Positions 1 to 8,757 of a stretch of 64,000 bases of DNA are shown piece by piece (the first letter of the stretch is position 1; every line of letters starts with the position of its first letter). Location: the NCBI RefSeq assembly GCF_014641945.1, contig NZ_BMIJ01000001.1:606585-670584 (forward strand), given 5' to 3'. A program made the translations under genes and the position numbers. Under the pieces are notes generated by a model. The model was not told the origin of the DNA, did not search any database, and saw only the letters and a list, made by a program, of their open reading frames with translations. This DNA comes from Marinobacterium zhoushanense (GTDB lineage: Bacteria > Pseudomonadota > Gammaproteobacteria > Pseudomonadales > Balneatricaceae).

Positions 1-1
1 G

Positions 2-1522
2 AGATCCGGTGACAAGGTGGTTCTCGAAGGCAACAACCAGAAACAGGCAGACTTTCTCTCCCGTTCTCTGGGTGCCCTGAATCCGGACGTGATCAACAAC
101 CTACATATGGTAATGCCAAGCGTGGGCCGCCCCGAACACCTGGATCTGTTCGAGAACGGCATCGCTCGAAAACTGGATTTCTCCTTCTCCGGTCCACAGA
201 GCCTGCGAATCGGTCAGCTTATGGAAGATGGTCTGCTTGAGGTGGGCGCGATTCACACCTATATCGAGCTCTACGCCCGTCTGTTCGTTGACCTCAATCC
301 CAAGGTTGCTCTGCTAGCAGGTTTTAAAGCGGACCGTGAAGGCAACATCTATACCGGGCCGAGCACAGAAGACACCCCGGTGCTGGCCGAAGCCGCCGCC
401 TTCCGCGACGGTATCGTTGTATTCCAAGTCAATGAAATTGTCGATGATGTATCCGACCTGCCCCGCGTCGATATTCCCGCCTCCTGGGTCGATTACATCG
501 TCGAGGCTGACCGGCCGTTCTTTATCGAGCCGCTGTTCACCCGCGACCCGCGCCTGATCACCGATGTGCATGTGTTGATGGGGATGATGGCAATCCGCGG
601 TATCTATGAGCGCCACCAGGTGCAGTCGCTTAACCACGGTATAGGCTTCAACACCGCGGCCATCGAACTGCTGCTGCCGACCTACGGTGAATCGCTCGGC
701 CTCAAGGGCAAGATCTGCCGCCACTGGGCATTGAACCCGCATCCGACACTGATCCCGGCCATCGAAAGCGGCTGGGTGGAAAGCGTGCACTGCTTCGGTA
801 CCGAACTGGGTATGGAGAACTACGTGGCTGCACGCCCGGATGTGTTCTTCACTGGCAAGGATGGTTCGCTGCGCTCCAACCGAGCTTTCTGCCAGCTTGC
901 AGGCCAGTACGCAGTAGACATGTTTATCGGCTCCACCCTGCAGGTGGATGGCGATGGCAACTCCTCTACCGTCACCCGCGGTCGACTCGCCGGCTTCGGT
1001 GGTGCTCCCAACATGGGTCACGACTGCGGCGGTCGTCGCCACTCGTCGCCAGCCTGGCTCGACATGAAACCGGACGACTCTTTGCTCAGCAAGGGTCGCA
1101 AGCTGGTGGTGCAGATGGTCGAAACCTTCCAGGACAGTGCCAAACCGACACTGGTCGAAGAGCTGGATGCCCTGGCCATGGCTCGCGATTACCAGATGCC
1201 GCTGGCCCCGGTGATGATCTACGCCAGCGATGTAACCCATGTCCTGACCGAAGAAGGGATCGCCTACCTCTATAAGGCCCAGTCGCTGGAACAGCGTCGC
1301 GCCATGATCGCCGCCGTAGCCGGTGTGACTCCAATCGGCCTGAACCGCGATCCGGCCGTTACCGCCCAGCTGCGCGCCGAAGGGCTGGTGGCCTATCCAG
1401 AAGACCTGGGGATCCGCCGCAGCGACGCCAGCCGAGACCTACTGGCCGCTCGCAGTATCGGTGACCTGGAACGCTGGTCCGGTGGACTCTATGAGCCGCC
1501 CGCCAAATTCAGGAGCTGGTAA
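2..1522 (+). CDS. mdcA: Malonate decarboxylase alpha subunit (5' end outside window)
   Basis: MdcA is the acetyl-S-ACP:malonate ACP transferase subunit: it moves malonate onto the MdcC carrier protein and releases acetate. The frame is open from base 2 (RSGDKVVLEGNNQKQ), and this block lies some 50 residues into known MdcA proteins. The GTG at 17 is therefore an internal valine and the true start is upstream of the window. About 506 residues are visible, against about 550 in the family. Conserved blocks include VVLEGNNQKQ near the left edge and GFGGAPNMGHDCGGRRH in the middle. mdcB starts 3 nt after the stop, so this is the head of an operon. The identification is firm. Confidence 0.95.
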   Translation, partial: RSGDKVVLEGNNQKQADFLSRSLGALNPDVINNLHMVMPSVGRPEHLDLFENGIARKLDFSFSGPQSLRIGQLMEDGLLEVGAIHTYIELYARLFVDLNPKVALLAGFKADREGNIYTGPSTEDTPVLAEAAAFRDGIVVFQVNEIVDDVSDLPRVDIPASWVDYIVEADRPFFIEPLFTRDPRLITDVHVLMGMMAIRGIYERHQVQSLNHGIGFNTAAIELLLPTYGESLGLKGKICRHWALNPHPTLIPAIESGWVESVHCFGTELGMENYVAARPDVFFTGKDGSLRSNRAFCQLAGQYAVDMFIGSTLQVDGDGNSSTVTRGRLAGFGGAPNMGHDCGGRRHSSPAWLDMKPDDSLLSKGRKLVVQMVETFQDSAKPTLVEELDALAMARDYQMPLAPVMIYASDVTHVLTEEGIAYLYKAQSLEQRRAMIAAVAGVTPIGLNRDPAVTAQLRAEGLVAYPEDLGIRRSDASRDLLAARSIGDLERWSGGLYEPPAKFRSW

Positions 1523-1525
1523 GCC

Positions 1526-2398
1526 ATGAGCCTCATAGAGAAGCGCTATAACTACGCTCCTACAGCCTGGTCACCCCATGCGGCCTATCTTGGTGAGCTG
1601 GCGACCTGGGCACTGGAGCAGGAAGCCAGACTCAGTCCGAAACCGGCGCTGGTCGACAGCCGCGGTGACGGGGCGCACAGCGATATGAACCTGGCACTGA
1701 TGCTCAGCTCCGCCCGCTGTCTGGAGCCCTGGTTCGCCCGTATGGCGGAAGCCGCGCTGACGATAAGCTCCGATGCAGAACTACGTGAGTGCATCGGACG
1801 CCTGGGGCGGGAAGCCGAAGCCGAAATGCTGTCCGTCACCGACGGCATTAACACTCACCGCGGCGCCATCTGGGCACTGGGCCTGATCGTTACCGCCGCC
1901 GCCACAGTCGGTGACAGCGAATCGGATCTCTTCAATCGCACCGCACAGCTGGCCCGTCTGCCCGACCCATCGGCTCCAGCGGCAAAGACGGTAAGCAACG
2001 GCGAAAAGGTAGCCCGCGAGTTTCGCTTGCCCGGCGCCCGCGAACAGGCGCAACAGGGCTTTCCACACCTGCACCAGATGAGCCTGCCAACCCTGCGCAA
2101 AAGCCGTGCAAACGGCGACGTGGAGTCGGTAGCCCAGCTCAACGCACTACTCTCGATCATGACCGCCCTGACTGATACCTGCGTACTTTCCAGGGCAGGC
2201 CTTGCCGGGCTGTCTGCGATGCAACAAGGCGCTGCTGCGGTGCTGAAAGCAGGTGGTTGCGGCAGCTTCGCCGGTCGTCGCGCGCTGGCACAGCTGGAAT
2301 CTCAGCTGTTGAGCCTCAACGCCTCCGCGGGCGGAGCCGCCGATCTGCTGGCCGCCACCTTGCTGGTGGACCGCCTCTTTCCCGACGCCATCCGATAA
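1526..2398 (+). CDS. mdcB: Triphosphoribosyl-dephospho-CoA synthase
   Basis: MdcB makes 2'-(5''-triphosphoribosyl)-3'-dephospho-CoA from ATP and dephospho-CoA, the precursor of the prosthetic group of the malonate decarboxylase carrier protein. The protein has 290 residues, the usual size for the CitG/MdcB family. Typical blocks are KPALVDSRGDGAHSDMN near residue 40, TDGINTHRGAIWALG near residue 105 and the DTCVLSRAG region near residue 218. It begins 3 nt after mdcA and is followed by mdcC with an AAGGAG ribosome site, so it is translated as part of the mdc operon. The assignment is firm from both sequence and position. Confidence 0.93.
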   Translation: MSLIEKRYNYAPTAWSPHAAYLGELATWALEQEARLSPKPALVDSRGDGAHSDMNLALMLSSARCLEPWFARMAEAALTISSDAELRECIGRLGREAEAEMLSVTDGINTHRGAIWALGLIVTAAATVGDSESDLFNRTAQLARLPDPSAPAAKTVSNGEKVAREFRLPGAREQAQQGFPHLHQMSLPTLRKSRANGDVESVAQLNALLSIMTALTDTCVLSRAGLAGLSAMQQGAAAVLKAGGCGSFAGRRALAQLESQLLSLNASAGGAADLLAATLLVDRLFPDAIR

Positions 2399-2409
2399 CA
2401 AGGAGAACA

Positions 2410-2724
2410 ATGATGGAAACCCTGCACTTTACACGCCCAGCCCGCGCAGCCGAGATCCAGCCAGCGCTAGTCGGCTATGTGGGCTCTGGCGATCTCGAAG
2501 TGATGATCGAGCCTCTCCAAGGCTCTCAGACCGAGATCCATATCCAGACCTCATCACCGGGCAGCGAGATCCGCTGGCGCCAGGTGATCGAACAGATTGA
2601 GGCACGCATCTCCCTGCCCGCTATGCGCATGGACATTCACGATTTTGCCGCTACGCCCGGCGTCATTCGGCTGCGTATCGAACAGGCGATCGAACTGGCA
2701 TCGGCGGTGGAGGCTTCGGCATGA
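2410..2724 (+). CDS. mdcC: Malonate decarboxylase acyl carrier protein (delta subunit)
   Basis: This 104-residue protein is the small carrier that holds acetyl and malonyl groups on a phosphoribosyl-dephospho-CoA arm during malonate decarboxylation. The modified serine lies in the block VGSGDLEVMIE near residue 27. The start is the first of two adjacent ATG codons at 2410, a few bases after AAGGAG; the frame is open further upstream inside mdcB but that part is not carrier-like. Its stop overlaps the mdcD start by 4 nt (ATGA), implying translational coupling. Size and context agree with the family. Confidence 0.92.
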   Translation: MMETLHFTRPARAAEIQPALVGYVGSGDLEVMIEPLQGSQTEIHIQTSSPGSEIRWRQVIEQIEARISLPAMRMDIHDFAATPGVIRLRIEQAIELASAVEASA

Positions 2725-3587
2725 CTGAACTAACGAATACCGCACTGAATCGGACCGAGCAGCTTGGGTTTATTGACCTGAGCGCCCGCAAACGTATCGA
2801 GTCGCTGCTGGATAGCGGCAGCATGCGTGAGCTGCTCACACCCTTTGACCGTCTCACCTCACCCTGGCTCGAAAAGCAGGGCATCGTGCCGCAGTTTGAC
2901 GACGGCGTGGTTATCGCCCGCGGCAAGCTGGACGATAAACCGGTCGTCGCTGCCGCGATCGAAGGTGGCTTTCAGGGCGGTAGCTTGGGCGAAGTGGGCG
3001 GCGCCAAAATCGCCGGGATACTGGAGCTGGCGATTGAAGAAAACCGCAAGGGCAACCCCACTGCCGCGGTGCTGATGCTGGAAACCGGTGGTGTGCGCCT
3101 GCAGGAAGCCAATCTGGGCCTGGCCGCCATCGCCGAGATCCAGTCCGCCATCGTCGAACTGCGTCAATACCAGCCAGTCATCGCCGTGGTCACAGGTCCC
3201 GTGGGCTGCTTCGGCGGCATGTCGATCACCGCCGGGTTGTGCAGCTATCTGATCATCACCCGCGAAGGCCGCCTGGGCCTGAACGGCCCTCAGGTCATTG
3301 AGCAAGAAGCCGGCGTCGAGGAGTATGACTCCCGTGACCGCGGCCTGATCTGGGGCCTGACCGGCGGCATCCAGCGTTTTGCAACCGGCTTGGTCGATGC
3401 CTTTGTCGATGACGATGTCAGTGCACTCGCCACCAGCGTTCGTGATTGTCTGGCCGCAGGCGTACCGACCCTCCACCGAAGCGACGATATAGCCTCTCCA
3501 TTGAAGCGCCTGCAGCAGTTTGATACCCGCGAACAGATCGACGCTCAACGCGCCCGCTTCACACTGACACAGGGGAAAACAGCATGA
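2721..3587 (+). CDS. mdcD: Malonate decarboxylase beta subunit
   Basis: MdcD and MdcE together form the malonyl-S-ACP decarboxylase, which releases CO2 and regenerates acetyl-S-ACP. MdcD is a 288-residue protein of the crotonase/carboxyltransferase fold. The sequence shows FQGGSLGEVGGAKIAG near residue 88 and the glycine-rich oxyanion region VTGPVGCFGGMSI near residue 157. It overlaps mdcC by 4 nt upstream and mdcE by 4 nt downstream, consistent with equal production of the two decarboxylase subunits. The assignment is firm. Confidence 0.93.
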   Translation: MTELTNTALNRTEQLGFIDLSARKRIESLLDSGSMRELLTPFDRLTSPWLEKQGIVPQFDDGVVIARGKLDDKPVVAAAIEGGFQGGSLGEVGGAKIAGILELAIEENRKGNPTAAVLMLETGGVRLQEANLGLAAIAEIQSAIVELRQYQPVIAVVTGPVGCFGGMSITAGLCSYLIITREGRLGLNGPQVIEQEAGVEEYDSRDRGLIWGLTGGIQRFATGLVDAFVDDDVSALATSVRDCLAAGVPTLHRSDDIASPLKRLQQFDTREQIDAQRARFTLTQGKTA

Positions 3588-4405
3588 CAGCACAGAGCAA
3601 ACCAATCAGTAAGCGTGGCGGCCATTGGTTCGACGGGCTGACCGCTGGCATGGTTACCCAACAGGCCGCCGTGCCCTCCCTGCGGATTGCCGATGGTGAG
3701 GTGGCTGGACACGCCTGTCGCGTGCTGCTGGTTCAGCCGGACCCCGACAGCCACTTCCCCCGCGCATCCCGCGGTGAAGTCGGACTGCTTGAAGGTTACG
3801 GGCTGGCTGCTGCTATTGATGACGCCATCAAAACCGATGCGGACAACCCGCAAAAACGTGCCCTTATCGCTATCGTGGATGTCCCCAGCCAGGCCTATGG
3901 TCGTCGTGAAGAGGCATTGGGTCTCCATCAAGCACTAGCCGCCGCGGTCAGCGCCTATGCCCGGGCAAGACTGGCGGGCCATCCAGTGATTTCCCTGTTG
4001 GTTGGCAAAGCGATGTCCGGAGCTTTCCTCGCGCACGGCTACCAGGCCAACCGTATCTTTGCATTAGCCGACAGCGGCGTGCAGGTCCATGCCATGGGCA
4101 AAGCTGCAGCCGCGCGCGTGACTCTGCGTACCGAAGAAGAGCTAGACAAATTGGCCGCCGATATCCCACCCATGGCCTATGACCTGGAAAGCTATGCGTC
4201 TCTCGGGCTGCTGGAACCTCTGGTCGAGGTAGAATCTGCCGAGTCGCCTAGCACCAACGATCTCGGCAAGGTCCGTTCAGTGCTGGTAGATGCGCTCAAC
4301 GATATTCAGCCCGGCGATACCGGTCTGGAGCGTCGTCTCAACGGCGTTAACCGCGGGGCATCCCGCCTGGTGCGCGAACAGCTGCGTACTCAGTGGGAGG
4401 CATGA
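3584..4405 (+). CDS. mdcE: Malonate decarboxylase gamma subunit
   Basis: MdcE is the second subunit of the malonyl-S-ACP decarboxylase. It has 273 residues and carries the carboxyltransferase-like block LLVGKAMSGAFLAHG near residue 138, followed by the NRIFALADSGVQVHAMGK segment. The start overlaps mdcD by 4 nt. The stop overlaps the next start in an ATGA arrangement, again suggesting coupled translation. Sequence and place in the operon leave little doubt. Confidence 0.92.
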   Translation: MTAQSKPISKRGGHWFDGLTAGMVTQQAAVPSLRIADGEVAGHACRVLLVQPDPDSHFPRASRGEVGLLEGYGLAAAIDDAIKTDADNPQKRALIAIVDVPSQAYGRREEALGLHQALAAAVSAYARARLAGHPVISLLVGKAMSGAFLAHGYQANRIFALADSGVQVHAMGKAAAARVTLRTEEELDKLAADIPPMAYDLESYASLGLLEPLVEVESAESPSTNDLGKVRSVLVDALNDIQPGDTGLERRLNGVNRGASRLVREQLRTQWEA

Positions 4406-5052
4406 TGAATTGCCGTGCGCACGACCTCATCTGGATAGACCGCGGGCAACTGCGCGCGCCTGTTCCCGATACCGAACTACCCGACTGGGTGGTAAACGGT
4501 AGCGGACCAGTGGTCGTGCGCAGGGCTCCCGTCGATTCTGGATGGATACCGGTCGGCGTGCGCGGTGAAAGCAAGGCTCAGCGTCAACCCGCTTTCGCCC
4601 CACTGAAGGCTATCAGCAAGCATCTCGATCCCTACACGCTCACCGCTACCAAGCCCTGGCTGGCACACTGTGAACGCAACAGGCATCCGGTGTTGATTGC
4701 GCTCTGCAAGCTGGCTCCGTTGCTGAACACCCTGCCGCTGCGCTGGGGCGTTACCGGCAGCCTTGGCTACGAGTTTGCCACCGGCGAACGTCAGCTTCGG
4801 CCCGAAAGCGATCTTGATCTGGTTATCGATGCTACGGCCCCTATCTGCCGAGAGCAGGCCGCAGAACTCATAGGCTTGTTCGGAACTGCGAGCTGTCGTG
4901 TCGATATCCAGCTGGACACACCTATGGGTGCCATAGCCTTGGCGGAATGGGCCGGTTCTTCAGAGCAGGTTCTGCAAAAGACCGATACTGGACCGCGTCT
5001 GACAAAAACGCCCTGGGCCGGTGAAAAGGATGAAGGAGTTAAGCCATGCTGA
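4402..5052 (+). CDS. mdcG: Phosphoribosyl-dephospho-CoA transferase (holo-ACP synthase of malonate decarboxylase)
   Basis: MdcG attaches the triphosphoribosyl-dephospho-CoA made by MdcB to the serine of MdcC. I choose the ATG at 4402, which overlaps the mdcE stop (ATGA); this gives 216 residues, the usual size. A nucleotidyltransferase-like core is visible as RWGVTGSLGYEFATG near residue 116 and the acidic pair in ESDLDLVID near residue 135, expected to bind the metal. The last bases overlap mdcH by 7 nt. The identification is good from motifs and context. Confidence 0.9.
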   Translation: MMNCRAHDLIWIDRGQLRAPVPDTELPDWVVNGSGPVVVRRAPVDSGWIPVGVRGESKAQRQPAFAPLKAISKHLDPYTLTATKPWLAHCERNRHPVLIALCKLAPLLNTLPLRWGVTGSLGYEFATGERQLRPESDLDLVIDATAPICREQAAELIGLFGTASCRVDIQLDTPMGAIALAEWAGSSEQVLQKTDTGPRLTKTPWAGEKDEGVKPC

Positions 5053-5939
5053 CCGCTTTCACCTTCCCCGGCCAGGGAGCGCAGCGTGCTGGAATGTTAG
5101 CGCAGCTTCCACACACTGAAGTCGCTGAAGCGAGGGTCCACGAAGCAGAAAAGGTGCTGGGACAGGCCGTTCGCACACTCGACACCGCTGAGGCGTTGAC
5201 AGATACCCGCAACGTGCAACTGTCGCTGCTGATCAGCGGCGTAATCTGGGGCGAACATTTTCAACAGCAGTCCGGTAAACCGGACTTTGTACTCGGCCTG
5301 TCGATCGGCGCATATCCCGCAGCGGTCGTCGCCGGAATACTGGAATTCAGTGATGCACTGCAACTGGTGGCGCTTCGTGGACAGTTGATGCAGCAGGCTT
5401 ACCCCAGTGGCTATGGCATGCTGGCCCTGATCGGCGCTTCCCGCTACGCGATCGAAACCGTTGTAAATGCACAAAGGGCACAGGGCCGGGACGTGTTTCT
5501 CGCCAACCTCAATGCGGAACAGCAGTTTGTCCTGGCCGGCGAGCGCAGCGCCCTACGGGAATCGGTAGAGCTACTGAAGGCCAGCGTCCCCTGTGCCGGA
5601 CAGATGCTGGATGTGCCCGTTCCCTCCCATTGCGAACTGTTGAGTGAACAGGCCGAAATTCTCGCGGGGGCGTTTGCAGAGGTTGAGATACGCAGTTCCA
5701 ACTGCCGCTATGTCAGCGCTACCCGCGCACGCGTATTGCACAAACAGGAGGATATACGGCGAGACCTGGCGCAAAACATGTCTTTGCAGATGCACTGGCA
5801 TGACAGCTGCCAGATGCTGGTAGAACGCGGCTTAGAACGGGTTATCGAAATGCCGCCGGGAAACTCCCTGACCGGACTGTTCCGGCGGGTATTACCGAGT
5901 GGGATCTGCAAGGCACTGCAGTCAGATATACAAACCTGA
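5046..5939 (+). CDS. mdcH: Malonyl-CoA:ACP malonyltransferase of malonate decarboxylase
   Basis: MdcH loads malonyl from malonyl-CoA onto the MdcC carrier, converting the apo-acetylated cycle into the active one. The 297-residue protein is a FabD-type acyltransferase: TFPGQGAQ at the N terminus, the nucleophile block GLSIGAYPAAV (serine near residue 88), and VPSHCELL with the catalytic histidine near residue 197. It is the last mdc enzyme gene; a 150-nt gap separates it from madL, the only sizeable gap in the cluster, where a second promoter could lie. No clear terminator is seen in that gap. Confidence 0.92.
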   Translation: MLTAFTFPGQGAQRAGMLAQLPHTEVAEARVHEAEKVLGQAVRTLDTAEALTDTRNVQLSLLISGVIWGEHFQQQSGKPDFVLGLSIGAYPAAVVAGILEFSDALQLVALRGQLMQQAYPSGYGMLALIGASRYAIETVVNAQRAQGRDVFLANLNAEQQFVLAGERSALRESVELLKASVPCAGQMLDVPVPSHCELLSEQAEILAGAFAEVEIRSSNCRYVSATRARVLHKQEDIRRDLAQNMSLQMHWHDSCQMLVERGLERVIEMPPGNSLTGLFRRVLPSGICKALQSDIQT

Positions 5940-6089
5940 CCTTATTCATTTAACTCGAATGACAACATACTAGAGCGAAGGAGCAATAATAATCCACTGA
6001 AATTAATGCCTTTGTACCCTTTGAAATCAAAAGATCGTACACGCGCTACAACCAGGAAAAATACGAATAAATAATCTGGAGAACCCATT

Positions 6090-6491
6090 ATGATCATCTA
6101 CGGAGTCACACTTCTGGCAGTGTGCACGCTGACCGGCATCACCGCTGGCAAAATCCTCGGCACTCTGATCGGCGTACCCGCCAACGTCGGAGGGGTCGGC
6201 ATCGCTATGATCCTGCTGATCCTCGCAGGCAGCTACCTCAACAAGCGCGGTCTGATCGACGTAAAGACCGAACAAGGCGTCGAATTCTGGAGCGCAATCT
6301 ATATTCCCGTTGTAGTCGCCATGGCGGCCAAACAGAACGTAATGGGCGCACTGACCGGCGGACCGATGGCGATCACCGCGGGTATAACTGCTGTCATATG
6401 CGGCTTTGCACTGGTTCCGATGTTAGCTCGCATCGGTCAGAACAAAGCGGAAGAAACCGAAAAAACCGCCTCTCGGGCAACCAGCGCTTAA
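6090..6491 (+). CDS. madL: Malonate transporter, MadL subunit
   Basis: MadL is the small integral membrane subunit of the sodium-dependent malonate importer MadLM. The 133-residue protein is strongly hydrophobic, with about four predicted membrane segments and the conserved stretch GKILGTLIGVPANVGGVGI near residue 24. A GGAG ribosome site precedes the ATG by about 8 nt. Ending a malonate decarboxylase operon with madLM rather than mdcF is seen in several proteobacteria. The C-terminal tail, rich in Glu, Lys and Thr, is predicted to be cytoplasmic. Confidence 0.9.
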   Translation: MIIYGVTLLAVCTLTGITAGKILGTLIGVPANVGGVGIAMILLILAGSYLNKRGLIDVKTEQGVEFWSAIYIPVVVAMAAKQNVMGALTGGPMAITAGITAVICGFALVPMLARIGQNKAEETEKTASRATSA

Positions 6492-6500
6492 GGTGACAGC

Positions 6501-7265
6501 ATGTACGATTCACTACTCCACGTTACTGACAAATATAATCTGGTCACTGCTTTCGCCTTTATTGGCGTCACCATGTGGTTCTCCTACTGGCTCTCCGGGC
6601 GTTTTACCAAGGGCCGCATTCATGGCTCAGCGATAGCAATTCTCCTGGGTCTGATCATGGCCTACTTTAGCGGCGTCTTTACCGGGGGCCAGAAAGGTCT
6701 GGTCGATATTCCGCTGCTGTCGGGGATTGGACTGCTGGGCGGCTCAATGCTGCGTGACTTCGCCATCGTCGCCACCGGCTTCGGGGTAAATATCGAAGAG
6801 CTGAAACGGGCCGGTATAAGCGGGATCATAGCTCTGGCGATGGGGATATTCTCCTCCTTTTTTGCCGGCGTCACCGTCGCCATGGCGTTTGGTTATACCG
6901 ATGCAGTAAGCCTGACCACCATCGGTGCAGGCGCCGTGACCTACATCGTCGGCCCGGTCACCGGTGCCGCGCTGGGCGCTAGCTCAGAGGTAATGGCTCT
7001 TTCCATCGCTGCAGGCCTGGTAAAGTCGATCCTGGTTATGATCGCCACACCGTTTGTCGCACCGATGATTGGCCTGAATTCCCCACGAACCGCTGTTATC
7101 TTCGGCGGGCTGATGGGCACCTCAAGCGGTGTCGCTGCAGGCTTGGCCGCCACCGATCCAAAACTGGTCCCCTACGGCTGTCTGACTGCCGCGTTCTATA
7201 CTGCACTGGGCTGCCTGCTTGGCCCGTCACTCCTATTTATAATAATGCGCGCTATCGCAGGCTAA
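6501..7265 (+). CDS. madM: Malonate transporter, MadM subunit
   Basis: MadM is the larger subunit of the MadLM malonate/sodium symporter in the inner membrane. The protein has 254 residues, the typical length, with roughly seven hydrophobic segments and glycine-rich blocks such as GAGAVTYIVGPVTGAALG near residue 142 and GGLMGTSSGVAAGL near residue 199. It starts 9 nt after madL with a GGTGA-type ribosome site and is followed by a strong terminator, so it closes the malonate cluster. Confidence 0.92.
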   Translation: MYDSLLHVTDKYNLVTAFAFIGVTMWFSYWLSGRFTKGRIHGSAIAILLGLIMAYFSGVFTGGQKGLVDIPLLSGIGLLGGSMLRDFAIVATGFGVNIEELKRAGISGIIALAMGIFSSFFAGVTVAMAFGYTDAVSLTTIGAGAVTYIVGPVTGAALGASSEVMALSIAAGLVKSILVMIATPFVAPMIGLNSPRTAVIFGGLMGTSSGVAAGLAATDPKLVPYGCLTAAFYTALGCLLGPSLLFIIMRAIAG

Positions 7266-7297
7266 ACACTGAAAACACAGATTTCTTTTGGCACTTT

Positions 7298-7327
7298 CCT
7301 CACCCGTTAGCGGGTGGGGATTTTTTG
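7298..7327 (+). terminator. Rho-independent terminator of the malonate cluster
   Basis: The inverted repeat CACCCG-TTAG-CGGGTG is extended on both sides by C:G and T:G pairs and is followed by a run of six T. It lies about 33 nt after the madM stop, in the right orientation to end the mdc-mad transcript. Confidence 0.88.
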
Positions 7328-7377
7328 CGTCGCCCAAAGCTCCAATTACTTACGGAAACACCCCTCGATATGCTATA

Positions 7378-7790
7378 ACGCCACCAGCTCACCTACACGT
7401 CGAGACACGCGCTAAGCATATTCACACAATGGATAACGCCGTTCCTCAAAGCGGAAAATGGCCTGCTCAGGTGGAAGTTTATCCAGCAAATCAGACAGCG
7501 ACACCGTATCCTCCAGCGTTACTGCCCTCCCGCCCCCTTAAAGGGAGTCCATGCATGGGCCGCATCTCCGATTAGCAGTACACGTCCTCGATGCCCGGCT
7601 AACGGCAAACGTATTTCCTCTACGCCTGTAAATAACACCTCTGACTCAGACTCTGGCTATCAGTAAATGGGCCGGGCGGGCCTTAAAATTCTGCGAAGCG
7701 CTCTTGTATCACCTCTGGCCACTTTTCGGTCGGATAGTACGCGCCTTCAGACTCTGCCAATGTGCCAAGGAGATAGAAAACCGCACATTG
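7378..7790 (-). pseudogene. Decayed FAD-dependent monooxygenase
   Basis: No intact reading frame exists, but the minus strand carries pieces of an aromatic-hydroxylase-type flavoprotein in shifting frames. At about 7685-7786 I read YYPTEKWPEVIQERFAEF. At about 7540-7645 comes EVLFTGVEEIRLPLAGH, then RVLLIGDAAHAWTPFKGAGGQ broken by a stop at 7519-7521. A different frame continues with VTLEDTVSLSDLLDKL and FRFEERRYPLCEYA, stop at 7412-7414, then RVSRRVGE. GDAAHxxxPxxGxG followed by an EDA/EDT-like helix is the hallmark of FAD monooxygenases. The N-terminal FAD-binding part was not found, so the gene is truncated as well as frameshifted. Boundaries are approximate. Confidence 0.75.
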
Positions 7791-8244
7791 GTACGGCACA
7801 CTTAATGTCCGCAGAGGGCCATTTCCTGCGAATCTGCTTGGCGCACAGAGCGGGCGTAGCGGGGGGCGGAGTTTGCCGGTAGCTATGACCCGAAACGGCT
7901 TCGGTATGCCTCTCGACGCAACTGGCTATCAAGCCTAGGAAGGTTTCCTTCTGCGTGTGACATTGAGGTGGGTGCAGATCTCTTTACGCTTATCATCCAG
8001 ATCAACGTCAGTGACATACCTGGGGGATGAAAGCCCGAGAAACCGTTCTAAGAGTACGGTGCTGCTCTATTCACATATTCAAAGGCAACTGATTAATGAG
8101 CCAATAATGCAGTAAAAAGGGGTAGAGAAATAGGGGTGGAGATGCAGGTCAACCCGCCACACGAGTTGAAGGGCGCTGGATACAAAGGACCAACAGCTGA
8201 TCAGGATGTCAGCTGTCTCACGTCAGGCCATATTCCCAGGCAAT
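7791..8244. other. About 450 bases without a recognisable gene
   Basis: This stretch lies between the decayed monooxygenase and the cold-shock gene terminator. Short open frames occur on both strands but none has a ribosome site with a convincing protein, and none resembles a family I know. It may hold the lost N-terminal half of the monooxygenase or other scar DNA, but I cannot show that from the sequence. Confidence 0.5.
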
Positions 8245-8272
8245 AAAAAACGGACCACAAGGGCCCGTTTTT
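8245..8272 (-). terminator. Terminator of the cold-shock gene
   Basis: Read on the minus strand, ACGGGCC-CTTGT-GGTCCGT forms a 7-bp stem with one G:T pair and runs into TTTTTTATTG. It begins about 22 nt after the cold-shock gene stop codon. Confidence 0.85.
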
Positions 8273-8294
8273 AATCGGTTACTGAACCCGAGGT

Positions 8295-8504
8295 TCAGAT
8301 CGCGGAGATGTTTTCAGCCTGAGGACCTTTCTGGCCCTGAGTAACAGAGAACTGAACTTCTTGGCCTTCAGTAAGTGTTTTGAAGCCTGAACCCGAAATC
8401 GCACTGAAATGGGCGAAAACGTCCGGACCACCGTTCTTCTGTTCGATAAATCCGAAGCCTTTAGTTTCGTTGAACCATTTAACGGTGCCAGTAGTAGTAG
8501 ACAT
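8295..8504 (-). CDS. Cold-shock protein, CspA family
   Basis: This is a 69-residue single-domain cold-shock protein, a small beta-barrel that binds single-stranded RNA and DNA and acts as an RNA chaperone. RNP-1 (KGFGFIEQ) and RNP-2 (VFAHFSAI) are both present. A frame upstream would allow a TTG start at 8522, but the ATG at 8504 matches the usual family start ([16 protein letters not shown]) and is chosen. It has its own terminator and a long AT-rich leader, so it is probably transcribed alone. Which csp paralogue it is cannot be told from sequence alone. Confidence 0.95.
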   Translation of the reverse strand: MSTTTGTVKWFNETKGFGFIEQKNGGPDVFAHFSAISGSGFKTLTEGQEVQFSVTQGQKGPQAENISAI

Positions 8505-8722
8505 AATAGTATTCTCGTTCAAAATAATGTTTTAACACTGCAGCTAAGATGCTGAAGATGTTCGGATAATGCTTTAGATAATACAAGGACTTATGAAAAC
8601 AGAACGAGGTACATACGATTAGGCAGGACATCGAAAAGGTGCATAAATGCAGGCTTACTCTCAAGCCAGTTCATAGTACGCTTATTATTAGCTTGGTGAT
8701 AGCTTTATTTAATTTATTTTAA
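8505..8722 (-). promoter_or_regulatory. Probable leader and promoter region of the cold-shock gene
   Basis: About 220 AT-rich bases precede the cold-shock gene and contain no convincing gene. Genes of the cspA type often have a leader of 100-160 nt whose folding controls translation at low temperature. The length fits, but I could not identify a cold-box or a specific fold by eye, so this is an inference. Confidence 0.4.
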
Positions 8723-8757
8723 TAAAAGGCTGTAGCCATATATAAACCACAGCCTTT
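8723..8757 (-). terminator. Terminator following the orphan reading frame
   Basis: The repeat AAAAGGCTGT ... ACAGCCTTTT forms a 9-10 bp stem with a loop of about 13 nt. On the minus strand it continues into ATTAAAAT. It directly follows the stop codon of the reading frame ending at 8758, in the orientation expected for that frame. Confidence 0.75.

Noticed and set aside
314..1240. Long open frame on the minus strand opposite mdcA
   Set aside because: It lies wholly within mdcA, whose protein matches a known family over its full length; the reverse frame is a by-product of codon bias.
2859..3605. Long open frame on the minus strand opposite mdcD
   Set aside because: It is antisense to a well-conserved gene and has no family motif.
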